From: JAMHWF01 sp964371405
GTDB lineage: Bacteria > Pseudomonadota > Gammaproteobacteria > Burkholderiales > Burkholderiaceae_C
Assembly (NCBI GenBank): GCA_964371405.1
Contig: CAYJLV010000002.1
Location: forward strand, 1-64,000
DNA: 64,000 nucleotides
Reading direction: 5' to 3'
Shown: piece after piece, positions 25,827 through 34,381 of the stretch
How the letters are laid out: every line of letters begins with the position of its first letter
Position numbering within the stretch: position 1 is the stretch's first letter
The notes under the pieces: generated by a model
What the model was told of the DNA's origin: nothing
What the model saw: only the letters and a program-made list of their open reading frames with translations
Databases searched by the model: none
Program-made: the position numbers and the translations under genes

Positions 25827-25865
25827 AAAGGGCCGTCCGCGTCAGCGGCCGGCCCTTTCTTCGTT
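25827..25865 (+). terminator. intrinsic terminator after phoX
   Basis: Stem AAAGGGCCG-T-CCGC with GCGG-C-CGGCCCTTT around the loop GTCA, one internal mismatch, followed by CTTCGTT. It ends the phoX transcript 22 bases after the stop. Nothing else was recognised between here and the chemoreceptor gene at 26048. Confidence 0.75.
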
Positions 25866-26047
25866 GCGGCCGCGGTGTGAACAGACTGGCGGTCGCGGGC
25901 CTTTTCCCGCGATTGCGTACCGGTCGGCACGTCAGCATGAGCGAGCGGGCCTCAAGGTCCGTAGCTGCAGGCCGATGCATCGGGCATCGAGCGCTGTCGC
26001 GCCGTGGCTCGACCGGGCGGCGGCGCGCTTGACCGAAAGGCCCCGAG

Positions 26048-27991
26048 ATGAAGGCAGTCCAAGTCTCCATAGCCAGACAGGTATCGCTCTACGGCAGCGT
26101 CGGCCTGGCCGTCGTGCTGCTGGGCATCTGCGCTGCGATCAGCGTCGTCGCGACGCAGCAGGCGCGCGAGCGCACCGTGGCCTGGGTCGGCGACAAGGCA
26201 CGCGCCGTCGCCGACACGGCCGAGGCCTTCGATGTCGGCGCACGCACGATGGCCGAGCGCCTGTTTGCCGTGTTCAAGCCCGAGTTCGCACCGATGTTCG
26301 AGCACGACGACGCGACCGGCGACTTGAAGAGCTACGGCGGCTCGCTGCGCGACGACTTCCAGCAGGTCGACCGCTTCACGCAGGCCACCGGCGGCATCGC
26401 CGGCGTCTATGCGCGCAAGGGCGATGAGCTGCTCGCCATCTCGACCTCGCTGAAGCGGGTCGATGGCGAGCGCGCGACGGGCCAGGCCGTGCCGCGCGAG
26501 CACCCGGCGCACGCTGCGCTGCTCGCCGGCAAGGCCTGGTCGGGCCGTGCCGTGCTCCAGGGCAAGCCGTACATGACGCGCTACGAGCCGGCGCGCGACG
26601 ACAAGGGCAAGGTCGTCGGCGCGCTGTTCATCGGCTTCGACCTCGGGCCGTTCGAGGCCGCCGTCGACACGCTGGCCGCCGAGGCCCGGTTCTTCGGCAG
26701 CGGCGGCATTTATGTCGTCGACCCGGCCGGCGGCTGGAACGAGGCGCGCTTCGTCAGCCATCCGAGCGCGAAGGGGCGCAAAGTCGCCGAACTCGTGCCC
26801 GGCGCCGGAAAGTTCCTGGCGGCGATCGGCGCCACTGAAGAAGGCCATCTCGCGCAGGCCACCGCGCTGCTTCCGACGACGCCGGCAGGCGACGCCTTCG
26901 CCGTGCTGCGCAAAAGCGCGGGCACCGGCTGGTGGGTCGTCGCCGAAGTGTCGGACGCGGCGGCGATGCAGGACAACCGCGCCACGCTGGCAGCGCTGTG
27001 GCTGTTCCTCGCCGGTGCGGCGGCGGCGCTCGGCGTCGGCCTGTTCCTGACGTTGCGGCGCTGGATCTCGCGCCCGCTGCAGCAGCTCGGCGGCGCCGTC
27101 CGCGCGCTGGCCGATGGCGACCTGACGCGCCCTTGCAGCAGCGACCAGCGCGACGAGATCGGCGCTCTGATCCGCGATGTCGAGTCGCTGCGCCAGCGCT
27201 TCGGCCGCACGCTCGACGGCGTGCAGAACTCCGTCGACTCGATCAAGACGGCGAGCGCCGAGATCGCCAGCGGCAATCAGGACCTGAGCGCGCGCACCGA
27301 GCAGACGGCGAGCAACCTGCAGCAGGCAGCGTCGTCGATGGAGCAGCTGACGGGCACGGTGCAGCAGGCGGCCGGCTCGGCGCGCCAGGCCAGCCAGCTC
27401 GCAGCTTCGGCGGCCGAAGTGGCCCAGCGCGGCGGCGCCGTCGTGTCGCGCGTCGTCGCGACGATGGACGACATCAACGCGAGCTCGAAGAAGATCGCCG
27501 ACATCATCGGCGTCATCGACGGCATCGCGTTCCAGACCAACATCCTCGCGCTCAATGCCGCCGTCGAGGCGGCACGCGCCGGCGAGCAGGGCCGCGGCTT
27601 CGCCGTCGTCGCCGGCGAAGTGCGCAGCCTCGCGCAGCGCAGCGCCGAGGCGGCCAGGCAGATCAAGGGGCTGATCGACGCCTCGGTCGGCAAGGTGGCG
27701 GACGGCTCGCGCCTCGTCGCCGATGCCGGCGCGACGATGCACGAGATCGTCGGCTCGGTCCAGCGCGTCAGCGACATCGTCGGCGCGATCAGCGTCGCGT
27801 CGTCGCAGCAGAGCGACGGCATCGGCCAGGTCAACGGCGCCGTGACGCAGCTCGACGAGATGACGCAGCGCAACGCCGCGCTCGTCGAGCAGAGCGCCGC
27901 GGCCGCGCAGTCGCTGAGCGAGCAGACGCTCAAGCTGGCCGAGGCGGTGGCCGTGTTCCGGCTGCGCGAGGCGGCGCCTGCCGCCGGTTGA
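26048..27991 (+). CDS. methyl-accepting chemotaxis protein with periplasmic Cache-type sensor
   Basis: A 647-residue chemoreceptor. TM1 ~residues 14-34, a ~280-residue periplasmic region resembling Cache_3-Cache_2 fusions (FQQVDRFTQATGGIAGVYAR, then GKPYMTRYEPARDDKGKVVG), TM2 ~317-338, HAMP ~339-392, then the cytoplasmic signalling coiled coil. The hairpin tip contains GIAFQTNILALNAAVEAARA (~492-511), and the surrounding heptads (IASGNQDLSARTEQ, SSQQSDGIGQVNGAV) carry Gln/Glu methylation candidates. There is no CheR-binding pentapeptide at the end. No other chemotaxis gene is in the window; the ligand is unknown, though the neighbours suggest nothing beyond phosphate stress. Confidence 0.92.
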   Translation: MKAVQVSIARQVSLYGSVGLAVVLLGICAAISVVATQQARERTVAWVGDKARAVADTAEAFDVGARTMAERLFAVFKPEFAPMFEHDDATGDLKSYGGSLRDDFQQVDRFTQATGGIAGVYARKGDELLAISTSLKRVDGERATGQAVPREHPAHAALLAGKAWSGRAVLQGKPYMTRYEPARDDKGKVVGALFIGFDLGPFEAAVDTLAAEARFFGSGGIYVVDPAGGWNEARFVSHPSAKGRKVAELVPGAGKFLAAIGATEEGHLAQATALLPTTPAGDAFAVLRKSAGTGWWVVAEVSDAAAMQDNRATLAALWLFLAGAAAALGVGLFLTLRRWISRPLQQLGGAVRALADGDLTRPCSSDQRDEIGALIRDVESLRQRFGRTLDGVQNSVDSIKTASAEIASGNQDLSARTEQTASNLQQAASSMEQLTGTVQQAAGSARQASQLAASAAEVAQRGGAVVSRVVATMDDINASSKKIADIIGVIDGIAFQTNILALNAAVEAARAGEQGRGFAVVAGEVRSLAQRSAEAARQIKGLIDASVGKVADGSRLVADAGATMHEIVGSVQRVSDIVGAISVASSQQSDGIGQVNGAVTQLDEMTQRNAALVEQSAAAAQSLSEQTLKLAEAVAVFRLREAAPAAG

Positions 27992-27994
27992 TCG

Positions 27995-28795
27995 TCAGGC
28001 CGCGCTCGCCGACGCGCCGAAGCTGTCGGCGAAGGTGAAGAACAGCGAGGCGTAGAACGCCGTCGACAGCAGCAGCGCGCCGGGCAGCGCGGCGAAGCCG
28101 ACGAGCTGCGGCGTGCCGAGCAGGCCGAACACGAGGTTGACGGCGATGCCGAACACGCCGATCACGAGCGCCCACGCGGCGGTGTAGGCGACGAATGCGC
28201 CGCGCGCGCGCCAGCAGGCCAGCCAGCTGGAAAACAGCGCCTGCCCCGCTCCCTGGCCGGCCCAGTGCACCAGCGCCGGCGCGTGCCAGTACGGCAGCGC
28301 CAGCAGCGCGGCGAGGCCGAAGCGCAGCGCGAGGCCGAACTGCAGCTGACCGTCGCCGAGCAGCGCGGCGACTTCGGCGGCGTCGACGTTGCCCGACGCG
28401 AGCAGCTGCTGCAGCAGCTCGAACTTGCCGCCGTCGGCCCAGTCGGAGAGCGCCACGATGACGAAGGTCGCCAGCGCATAGCCCAGGCCGAGCTGCAGCA
28501 GCGCGCGGCGCCGCGCCGAATCGCCGCGCAGCGGCACGAAGAAGGCGGCGATGCGCGGCGGCCGGCCCTGCGTCGCGCCGTGCGTGGCGATCATGAAGCC
28601 CAGCGTCAGCAGCGGCAGCGAGGCCAGCAGCGCGATCGGGCCGACCCAGGGCAGCAGCATCAGCAGCAGCGCCGCGAACAGGAAGCCGGTGAACATCGCC
28701 GTGAACGCGAGCGGGTGGCGCAGGAACACGGTGAAGCCGCGCCGCACCCAATGCAGGCCCTGCCCGGCACGCACGTCCTTCAGGCGCATCTGCAT
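27995..28795 (-). CDS. BPSS1780-family multipass membrane protein
   Basis: A 266-residue inner-membrane protein of the BPSS1780 family found in betaproteobacteria, function unknown. It starts MQMRLKDVRAGQGLHWVRRG, a family hallmark, followed by about six hydrophobic segments (for example AMFTGFLFAALLLMLLPWVG and LPLLTLGFMIATHG) and a final FYASLFFTFADSFG. An alternative start is the ATG two codons downstream. It is transcribed in the same direction as thrB upstream, 10 bases apart, so the two probably share a transcript; members of this family often follow thrB in relatives, as far as recalled. Confidence 0.8.
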   Translation of the reverse strand: MQMRLKDVRAGQGLHWVRRGFTVFLRHPLAFTAMFTGFLFAALLLMLLPWVGPIALLASLPLLTLGFMIATHGATQGRPPRIAAFFVPLRGDSARRRALLQLGLGYALATFVIVALSDWADGGKFELLQQLLASGNVDAAEVAALLGDGQLQFGLALRFGLAALLALPYWHAPALVHWAGQGAGQALFSSWLACWRARGAFVAYTAAWALVIGVFGIAVNLVFGLLGTPQLVGFAALPGALLLSTAFYASLFFTFADSFGASASAA

Positions 28796-28805
28796 GTTCT
28801 GAGCG

Positions 28806-29765
28806 TCAGGTGCGGAGGTAGTGCCACGGCGCGGCGATGCGCTCGCGCAGCATGCGCTCGAAGTGCGTCGGATCGTGCGGCTTGAGCATGCTGGCGTCGC
28901 GCGGCAGGTGCAGGTCCCACAGCCGCGAGAGCCAGAAGCGGAACGCGCCGCCGCGCATCATGCCGGGCAGCAGGCGCAGCTCGTCGCCGGTGAGCGCGCG
29001 CACCGTGTCGTAGGCGGCGACGAAGGCGACGGCGCGGTCCTCGGCGAGGCGGCCGCTCGCCGGGTCGACGCACCAGTCGTTGAGGCAGATCGCGATGTCG
29101 TAGACGAAGTGGTCGACGCCGGCGAAGTAGAAGTCGAACAGGCCCGAGAGCCGCCCGGCGTCGAACAACACGTTGTCGCGGAACAGGTCGGCGTGGATCG
29201 GCCCGTGCGGCAGGCCATGGCAGGCCGGCGACGCCGCCAGCTCGCGCTGGAACTCGAGCTCGCCCTGCATCAGCGCGCGCTGTGTCTCGTCGAGGAAAGG
29301 CAGCACCAGCGGCACGGTCTCGATCCACCATGCGAGGCCGCGCAGGTTGGGCTGCGTGCGCGCGTAGTCGCGCCCCGCGTCGTGCATGCGCGCGAGCATC
29401 GCGCCGACGGCCGCGCAGTGATCGGCGTCGGGCGCCATCTCGTGGCCGCCGCGCAGCCGGTCGACCAGCGCTGCCGGCTTGCCGCGCACGGTGTGCAGCA
29501 GGGCGCCCGACGCGTCGCCGTGCGGCGCCGGCACCGGGATGCCGCGCCCGGCGAGATGCTGCATCAGGTACAGGTAGAACGGCAGCTGCTCGTGCGTCAG
29601 CCGCTCGAACAGCGTCAGCACGTAGCGCCCGCGCGTCGTGTCGGCGAAGTAGTTGGTGTTCTCGATGCCCGAGGCGATGCCGGTCAGCGCCGTCAGCTCG
29701 CCGACATCGAGCCGGCGCACCAGTGCGCCGGCCTCATCGAACGAGACCTCGGTGAAGACGGCCAT
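28806..29765 (-). CDS. thrB: homoserine kinase, ThrB type II (aminoglycoside-phosphotransferase fold)
   Basis: A 319-residue kinase that phosphorylates homoserine in threonine synthesis; the fold is the kinase-like one found in many alpha- and betaproteobacteria, not GHMP. It starts MAVFTEVSFDEAG and shows GIASGIENTNYFADT (nucleotide loop, ~29-43), YVLTLFE with the ATP lysine position altered as usual for the family, the Brenner motif HADLFRDNVLF (~190-200) and FDFYFAGVDHFVYDIAICLN (metal-binding Asp, ~207-226). The ATG overlaps the stop of the upstream DUF2782 gene by one base (TGATG), so they are co-translated. Confidence 0.92.
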   Translation of the reverse strand: MAVFTEVSFDEAGALVRRLDVGELTALTGIASGIENTNYFADTTRGRYVLTLFERLTHEQLPFYLYLMQHLAGRGIPVPAPHGDASGALLHTVRGKPAALVDRLRGGHEMAPDADHCAAVGAMLARMHDAGRDYARTQPNLRGLAWWIETVPLVLPFLDETQRALMQGELEFQRELAASPACHGLPHGPIHADLFRDNVLFDAGRLSGLFDFYFAGVDHFVYDIAICLNDWCVDPASGRLAEDRAVAFVAAYDTVRALTGDELRLLPGMMRGGAFRFWLSRLWDLHLPRDASMLKPHDPTHFERMLRERIAAPWHYLRT

Positions 29766-30073
29766 CAGAAGGCGAGGACGTTCCAGACGCGTTTGCCGCC
29801 GGCGCCGCGGGCGGAGTCGGGCGCCGCCGACGGGTCGCGCGACGGGTCGTCCGGAATGACCTCGTAGCTGCGGCGGATGCCCGTCTTCGGGTCGACGACG
29901 ATGCGCCGCGTGACGCCGCGCACGCGCAGCTCGGAGATGCGCGCGCGATCGTCTTCGATGACGATGCGCCGCACTTGCGGCTCGCCGGCCTCGGCCGGGC
30001 TCTGTGCGCGCACTGCCGGCGCGAGGTAGCAACCCGCGACCAGCAGCGACAGCAGCATCGGCCTCATGTCCAT
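29765..30073 (-). CDS. DUF2782-family exported protein
   Basis: A 102-residue small periplasmic protein: signal peptide (~1-23, ending AVRA) followed by the short DUF2782 domain with VRRIVIEDDRARISELRVRG and DPKTGIRRSYEVIP. Function unknown; members are regularly found between polA and thrB in betaproteobacteria. Three closely spaced ATG codons (30082, 30073, 30067) are possible; 30073 is chosen because a TAGAAT box on this strand ends seven bases before it. It is divergent from polA. Confidence 0.82.
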   Translation of the reverse strand: MDMRPMLLSLLVAGCYLAPAVRAQSPAEAGEPQVRRIVIEDDRARISELRVRGVTRRIVVDPKTGIRRSYEVIPDDPSRDPSAAPDSARGAGGKRVWNVLAF

Positions 30074-30080
30074 GAGCGTC

Positions 30081-30086
30081 ATTCTA
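30081..30086 (-). promoter_or_regulatory. candidate -10 box (TAGAAT) for DUF2782-thrB
   Basis: TAGAAT on the minus strand ends seven bases before ATG 30073; it matches the spacing seen at rarA and the uvrD-type gene. Confidence 0.45.
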
Positions 30087-30113
30087 GTGGCCGGCCGACG
30101 CAGGGGCTTCCCG

Positions 30114-30119
30114 CACAAT
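30114..30119 (+). promoter_or_regulatory. candidate -10 box (CACAAT) for polA
   Basis: CACAAT ends six bases before the polA ATG. With the minus-strand TAGAAT 28 bases away it makes a compact divergent promoter. No ribosome site lies between the box and the ATG. Confidence 0.45.
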
Positions 30120-30125
30120 CCCGCC

Positions 30126-32888
30126 ATGGCGGACAACCACAACACCCTGCTGCTGGTCGACGGCTCGAGCTACCTGTACCGCGCCTACCACGCGCTGCCC
30201 AATCTGCGCGGCCCGGACGACTTCCCGACCGGCGCGATCCACGGCTTCATCGCCATGCTCAACCGCGCGGTGAAGGACCTGCAGCCGGGGCACGCCGTCT
30301 GCGTGTTCGACGCCAAGGGGCCGACCTTCCGCGACGCCTGGTATGCCGACTACAAGGCGCACCGCACGCCGATGCCCGACGACCTGGCGCTGCAGATCGA
30401 GCCGATCCACGAGGCGGCCCGCCTGCTCGGCTGGCCCGTGCTCGAGGTGCCCGGCGTCGAGGCCGACGACGTGATCGGCACACTGGCCTGCGCCGCCGTC
30501 AGGAGCGGCCACCGCGTCGTCGTCTCGACCGGCGACAAGGATCTGGCGCAACTCGTCACGCCGCAGGTCACGCTGGTCAACACGATGAGCGGCGAGGTGC
30601 TCGACGTCGCCGGCGTGCAGGCCAAGTTCGGCGTGCCGCCCACCGCAATCGTCGACTACCTGACGCTGATCGGCGACGCCGTCGATAACGTCCCCGGCGT
30701 CGAAAAGGTCGGCCCCAAGACAGCGGCGAAGTGGATCGCCGAGCACGGCTCGCTCGACGCCGTGATCGCCGCCGCCGGCGCCTTCAAGGGCGTCGCGGGC
30801 GAGAACCTGCGCAAGGCGCTCGACTGGCTGCCGCAGGGCCGGCGCCTCGTCACCATCGTCACCGACTGCGACCTCGCCGGCCACGTCGTCGACTGGCCCG
30901 GCTTTGATTCGCTGGCGCTGCGCGAGCCCGACCGTGCGGGCCTGCTCGCGTTCTACGACCGCTACGGTTTCAAGACGTTCCGCCGGGAGGTCGAAAGCGT
31001 GCTCGCGCGGGCGGCGCCGGCCGGCACGGCGCCCGCCGATGGCGCGACGGCCGCGCCGCCGCGCCCGCCCGGCCCCGCATTGCGCCACGAGTACGAAACG
31101 GTGACGACGCTCGCCGCGCTCGACGCCTGGATCGCGAAGCTGCGCGCTGCGCCGCTGGCCGCGCTCGACACCGAGACCGATTCGCTCGACCCGATGCGCG
31201 CGCGCATCGTCGGCGTTTCGTTCGCCGTCGAACCCGGCGTCGCCGCCTACGTTCCGGTGGCGCACGACTACGCCGGCGCGCCGCCGCAACTAGCGCTCGA
31301 AGCGGTGCTGGCCCGGCTGCGGCCCTGGCTCGAAGACGCGGCGGCGCCCAAGCTCGGCCAGCACATCAAGTACGACCTGCAGGTGTTCGCCAACCACGGC
31401 GTCGCGGTGCGCGGCTACCGCCACGACACGCTGCTCGAGAGCTACGTCCTCGAGGCGCACCTGCCGCATGGCCTGGAGAAGCTCGCCGAGCGACACCTCG
31501 GCCGCCACGGACTGAGCTACGAAGACGTCTGCGGGAAAGGGGCGAACCAGATCCCGTTCGCGCAGGTCGAGGTCGAGCGCGCGACACGCTACTCGGGCGA
31601 GGACAGCGAGATGGCGCTGCAAGTGCACCAGGCGCTGTGGCCGCAGCTCGAGGCCGAGCCGCGACTGCGCGAGGTCTATGAGCGCATCGAGATGCCGGTG
31701 GCGCTGATCCTGCAGCGCATCGAGCGCCACGGCGTGCTGATCGACGCCGCGCGGCTGGCCGAGCAGAGCCGCCAGCTTGCCGAGCGCATGGTGACGCTCG
31801 AGGCCGAGGCGTACGCGCTCGCCGGCCAGCCGTTCAACCTCGGCTCGCCCAAGCAGATCAGCGACGTGCTCTACACCAAGCTGCAGATGCCGGTGCTCAA
31901 GAAGACGGCCAGCGGCGCGCCGTCGACCGACGAGGAGGTTCTGGAGAAACTCGCCGCCGACTACCCGCTGCCGGCGACGATCCTCGAGCACCGCGGCCTG
32001 GCCAAGTTGAAGGGCACCTACACCGACAAGCTGCCGACGATGGTCAACCCGGCCACCGGCCGCGTGCACACGAACTACGCGCAGGCGATCGCCGTGACGG
32101 GGCGGCTCGCGAGCAACGACCCGAACCTGCAGAACATTCCGATCCGCACGCCCGAAGGCCGGCGCGTGCGCGAGGCCTTCATCGCGCCGCCCGGGCACAG
32201 CATCGTCAGCGCCGACTATTCGCAGATCGAGCTGCGCATCATGGCCCACATCTCGGGCGACGAGGGCCTGCTCGACGCCTTCGCGCGCGGCATCGACGTG
32301 CACCGCGCGACGGCCGGCGAAGTGTTCGGCGTGCCGGTGGGCGAGGTCAGCAGCGAGCAGCGCCGCTACGCCAAGGTGATCAACTTCGGCCTGATCTACG
32401 GCATGGGCGCGTTCGGGCTGGCGAGCAACCTCGGCATCGAGCAGAAGGCGGCGCGCGACTACATCGACCGCTACTTCGCGCGCTATCCCGGCGTCAAGCG
32501 CTACATGGACGAGACGCGCGCATCGGCGGCCGAGAAAGGCTACGTCGAGACGCTGTTCGGGCGCCGCGTCCGGCTGCCCGAGATCCGCGGCGGCAGCGGC
32601 CCGCGCCGCACCGCCGCCGAGCGCCAGGCGATCAACGCGCCGATGCAGGGCACGGCGGCCGACCTGATCAAGCTGGCGATGATCGCGGTGCAGCGCGCGA
32701 TCGACGACGAGCAGCGCGCGACGCGCATGGTGATGCAGGTGCACGACGAACTTGTCTTCGAGGTGCCCGAGGCCGAGCTCGGCTGGGCGCGCGCCGAAGT
32801 GCCGCGCGTGATGGCGGGCGTCGCCGAGCTGAAGGTGCCGTTGCTGGCCGAGGTGGGTGTCGGACGCAACTGGGACGAGGCGCACTGA
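30126..32888 (+). CDS. polA: DNA polymerase I
   Basis: A 920-residue repair and Okazaki-processing polymerase. The 5'-3' exonuclease domain begins LLLVDGSSYLYRAYHALPNL (~8-27) with EADDVIGTLA and STGDKDLAQL. The 3'-5' exonuclease motifs are intact: ALDTETDSLD (~352-361), GQHIKYDLQ and YSGEDSEMAL, so proofreading should work. Polymerase motif A is DYSQIELRIMAH (~697-708), the O-helix RRYAKVINFGLIYGM (~745-759) and motif C MQVHDELVFEV (~870-880). ATG 30126 is chosen from the conserved N-terminus. A diverged copy of the last 39 codons occurs at 34195-34311 beyond the MFS gene. Confidence 0.96.
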   Translation: MADNHNTLLLVDGSSYLYRAYHALPNLRGPDDFPTGAIHGFIAMLNRAVKDLQPGHAVCVFDAKGPTFRDAWYADYKAHRTPMPDDLALQIEPIHEAARLLGWPVLEVPGVEADDVIGTLACAAVRSGHRVVVSTGDKDLAQLVTPQVTLVNTMSGEVLDVAGVQAKFGVPPTAIVDYLTLIGDAVDNVPGVEKVGPKTAAKWIAEHGSLDAVIAAAGAFKGVAGENLRKALDWLPQGRRLVTIVTDCDLAGHVVDWPGFDSLALREPDRAGLLAFYDRYGFKTFRREVESVLARAAPAGTAPADGATAAPPRPPGPALRHEYETVTTLAALDAWIAKLRAAPLAALDTETDSLDPMRARIVGVSFAVEPGVAAYVPVAHDYAGAPPQLALEAVLARLRPWLEDAAAPKLGQHIKYDLQVFANHGVAVRGYRHDTLLESYVLEAHLPHGLEKLAERHLGRHGLSYEDVCGKGANQIPFAQVEVERATRYSGEDSEMALQVHQALWPQLEAEPRLREVYERIEMPVALILQRIERHGVLIDAARLAEQSRQLAERMVTLEAEAYALAGQPFNLGSPKQISDVLYTKLQMPVLKKTASGAPSTDEEVLEKLAADYPLPATILEHRGLAKLKGTYTDKLPTMVNPATGRVHTNYAQAIAVTGRLASNDPNLQNIPIRTPEGRRVREAFIAPPGHSIVSADYSQIELRIMAHISGDEGLLDAFARGIDVHRATAGEVFGVPVGEVSSEQRRYAKVINFGLIYGMGAFGLASNLGIEQKAARDYIDRYFARYPGVKRYMDETRASAAEKGYVETLFGRRVRLPEIRGGSGPRRTAAERQAINAPMQGTAADLIKLAMIAVQRAIDDEQRATRMVMQVHDELVFEVPEAELGWARAEVPRVMAGVAELKVPLLAEVGVGRNWDEAH

Positions 32889-32934
32889 ACCTGAGCGCAA
32901 GCCGGAGCGATGGACTCGCGCCTGCGCGCGCGTT

Positions 32935-34158
32935 TCAATGCAGTCGCAAGCGTGCGATGGCGGCGGTCAGCGCCAGGCCGATCAGCGAGGCCGCGCCGGT
33001 GACGACCCATGTGAGATGCCAGCCGCCGGCCGCGCCGGCGACCCAGGCCACCAGCGGCGGCCCCGCGAACTGGCCGAGGGCGGACCATTGCTGCATCCAG
33101 CCGAAAGTGGTGGACAGCGTGTGCTCGCTGGGCGCCGTGCGCACGCCGACGGCGTACAGCGTCGCCGGCACCAGCCCGCCCACCGACGAGAACGCGAGCA
33201 CCGCCAGGTAGCGCAGCCATCCCGGCAGCCCTGCGCCGTGCGCGTCGCCGGCGAATGCGAGCAGTGCGGCCACGCCCATCGTGACGAATCCCGCCGCCAG
33301 CAGCGTGACGGGCCGGGCGCCACGCTGCAGCAGGCGGCCCGAACCGATGTTGCCGATCATGTTGACTGCCGCGGCCAGCGCGGTCAGCACGCCGGTGGCT
33401 GCCCCCGAGATGCCCGCCTGCGTGTAGATCGAAGGCAGGAAGCCGATGACCGCCAGCCACTGCCCCGAGTAGACGGCGAAGCTCGCGGCGGCGAGCCAGG
33501 GCCCGCGCGCGCCGAGCGTCTGCCGCAGGCGCGACGACCAGCGCGGCAGCGACGGCGCCGTCGCCACCGGATCTGCGACCGTCGCCGCGGGTACCGCGTG
33601 CGCGAGCCATCCCACCATCGCGGCGCTGACTGCGGCCATCAGCCACCACCAGCTGCGCCAGCCGAGTGCGCCGATCCACAGCGGCCCGACCAGCAGCGCG
33701 CTGGCGGTCGCCAGCGGCATGTAGGCGCCCCACACGCCGAGCATCAGGCTCATGCGCTCGGGCGGTACCAGGCGGCGCACCAGTCCAGGAGCCGGCAGCA
33801 CGGTGAGGAGGAAGCCGAAACCTTCGGCGGCACGCAGCGCCAGCAGCAGCGCCACGTGGTCCGACAGGGCGCCGAGTGCGCTGGCTGCCGCCAGCACCGA
33901 CAGGCCCACCAGCATGCTGCGTCGCAGCCCGAGCGAATCGGCCAGCGCACCGAACGCGACGCCGGCGCACATGCCCGCGCCCTGCACCATCGACAGCAGG
34001 AACGCTGCCTGCAACAGCGACAGGCCGAGCGCCTGCTGCAGCGCCGGGATCGCCGGCGGCAGCTTGCCCACGTGCAGGCCGGCGACAACGCCGGCGAGGA
34101 TCACCACCAGCGCGGGTTGGACAAGGGGTTTGTTCGAGTACGCGCGCGTGGCCTCCAT
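32935..34158 (-). CDS. MFS transporter
   Basis: A 407-residue major facilitator with about twelve hydrophobic segments. The motif A region between TM2 and TM3 reads GALADSLGLRRSMLVGLSVL (~70-89), as in CynX/NimT-like and other small-solute MFS permeases; RAAEGFGFLLTVLPAPGLVR corresponds to TM4-5. The substrate cannot be deduced. It is transcribed against its neighbours and lies exactly between the genuine 3' end of polA and a second diverged copy of that end, which indicates arrival by recombination. A start at ATG 34158 is chosen because longer frames run into the polA remnant. Confidence 0.85.
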   Translation of the reverse strand: MEATRAYSNKPLVQPALVVILAGVVAGLHVGKLPPAIPALQQALGLSLLQAAFLLSMVQGAGMCAGVAFGALADSLGLRRSMLVGLSVLAAASALGALSDHVALLLALRAAEGFGFLLTVLPAPGLVRRLVPPERMSLMLGVWGAYMPLATASALLVGPLWIGALGWRSWWWLMAAVSAAMVGWLAHAVPAATVADPVATAPSLPRWSSRLRQTLGARGPWLAAASFAVYSGQWLAVIGFLPSIYTQAGISGAATGVLTALAAAVNMIGNIGSGRLLQRGARPVTLLAAGFVTMGVAALLAFAGDAHGAGLPGWLRYLAVLAFSSVGGLVPATLYAVGVRTAPSEHTLSTTFGWMQQWSALGQFAGPPLVAWVAGAAGGWHLTWVVTGAASLIGLALTAAIARLRLH

Positions 34159-34194
34159 GGCGAGCACTCTACCCGGGCCGCCGACGACCCCGAC

Positions 34195-34311
34195 GCCAAG
34201 CTCGAACGGGTGCGCGCCGAGGTGCCGCGCCTGATGGCGGGCGTCGCTGAACTGAGGGTGCCGCTGCTCGCCGAGGTCGGGGTGGGGTGCAACTGGGACG
34301 AGGCGCACTGA
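34195..34311 (+). pseudogene. remnant of a second polA 3' end
   Basis: 117 bases that align without gaps to polA 32772-32888 (100 of 117 identical by hand count), including the stop: the reading frame ends RAEVPRLMAGVAELRVPLLA and then NWDEAH. Of the 17 differences about ten are silent, so it diverged under selection in another lineage and is not a recent local copy. It has no start or upstream polymerase sequence. Confidence 0.85.
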
Positions 34312-34317
34312 GCCTGC

Positions 34318-34373
34318 GTGTCACGACGGCGTCACCGCGCCGTCGGCAAGCCGTCACCGACGGTCGTCACGAT
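34318..34373 (+). promoter_or_regulatory. PhoB box (four half-sites) and -10 box of plcP-agt
   Basis: Half-sites at exact 11-bp steps: GTGTCAC (34318), GCGTCAC (34329), CCGTCGG (34340), CCGTCAC (34351). A -10-like CACGAT (34368-34373) follows after 10 bases, and the plcP ATG 8 bases later. The arrangement is the same as upstream of phoX. Confidence 0.8.
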
Positions 34374-34381
34374 CGGGGCCC

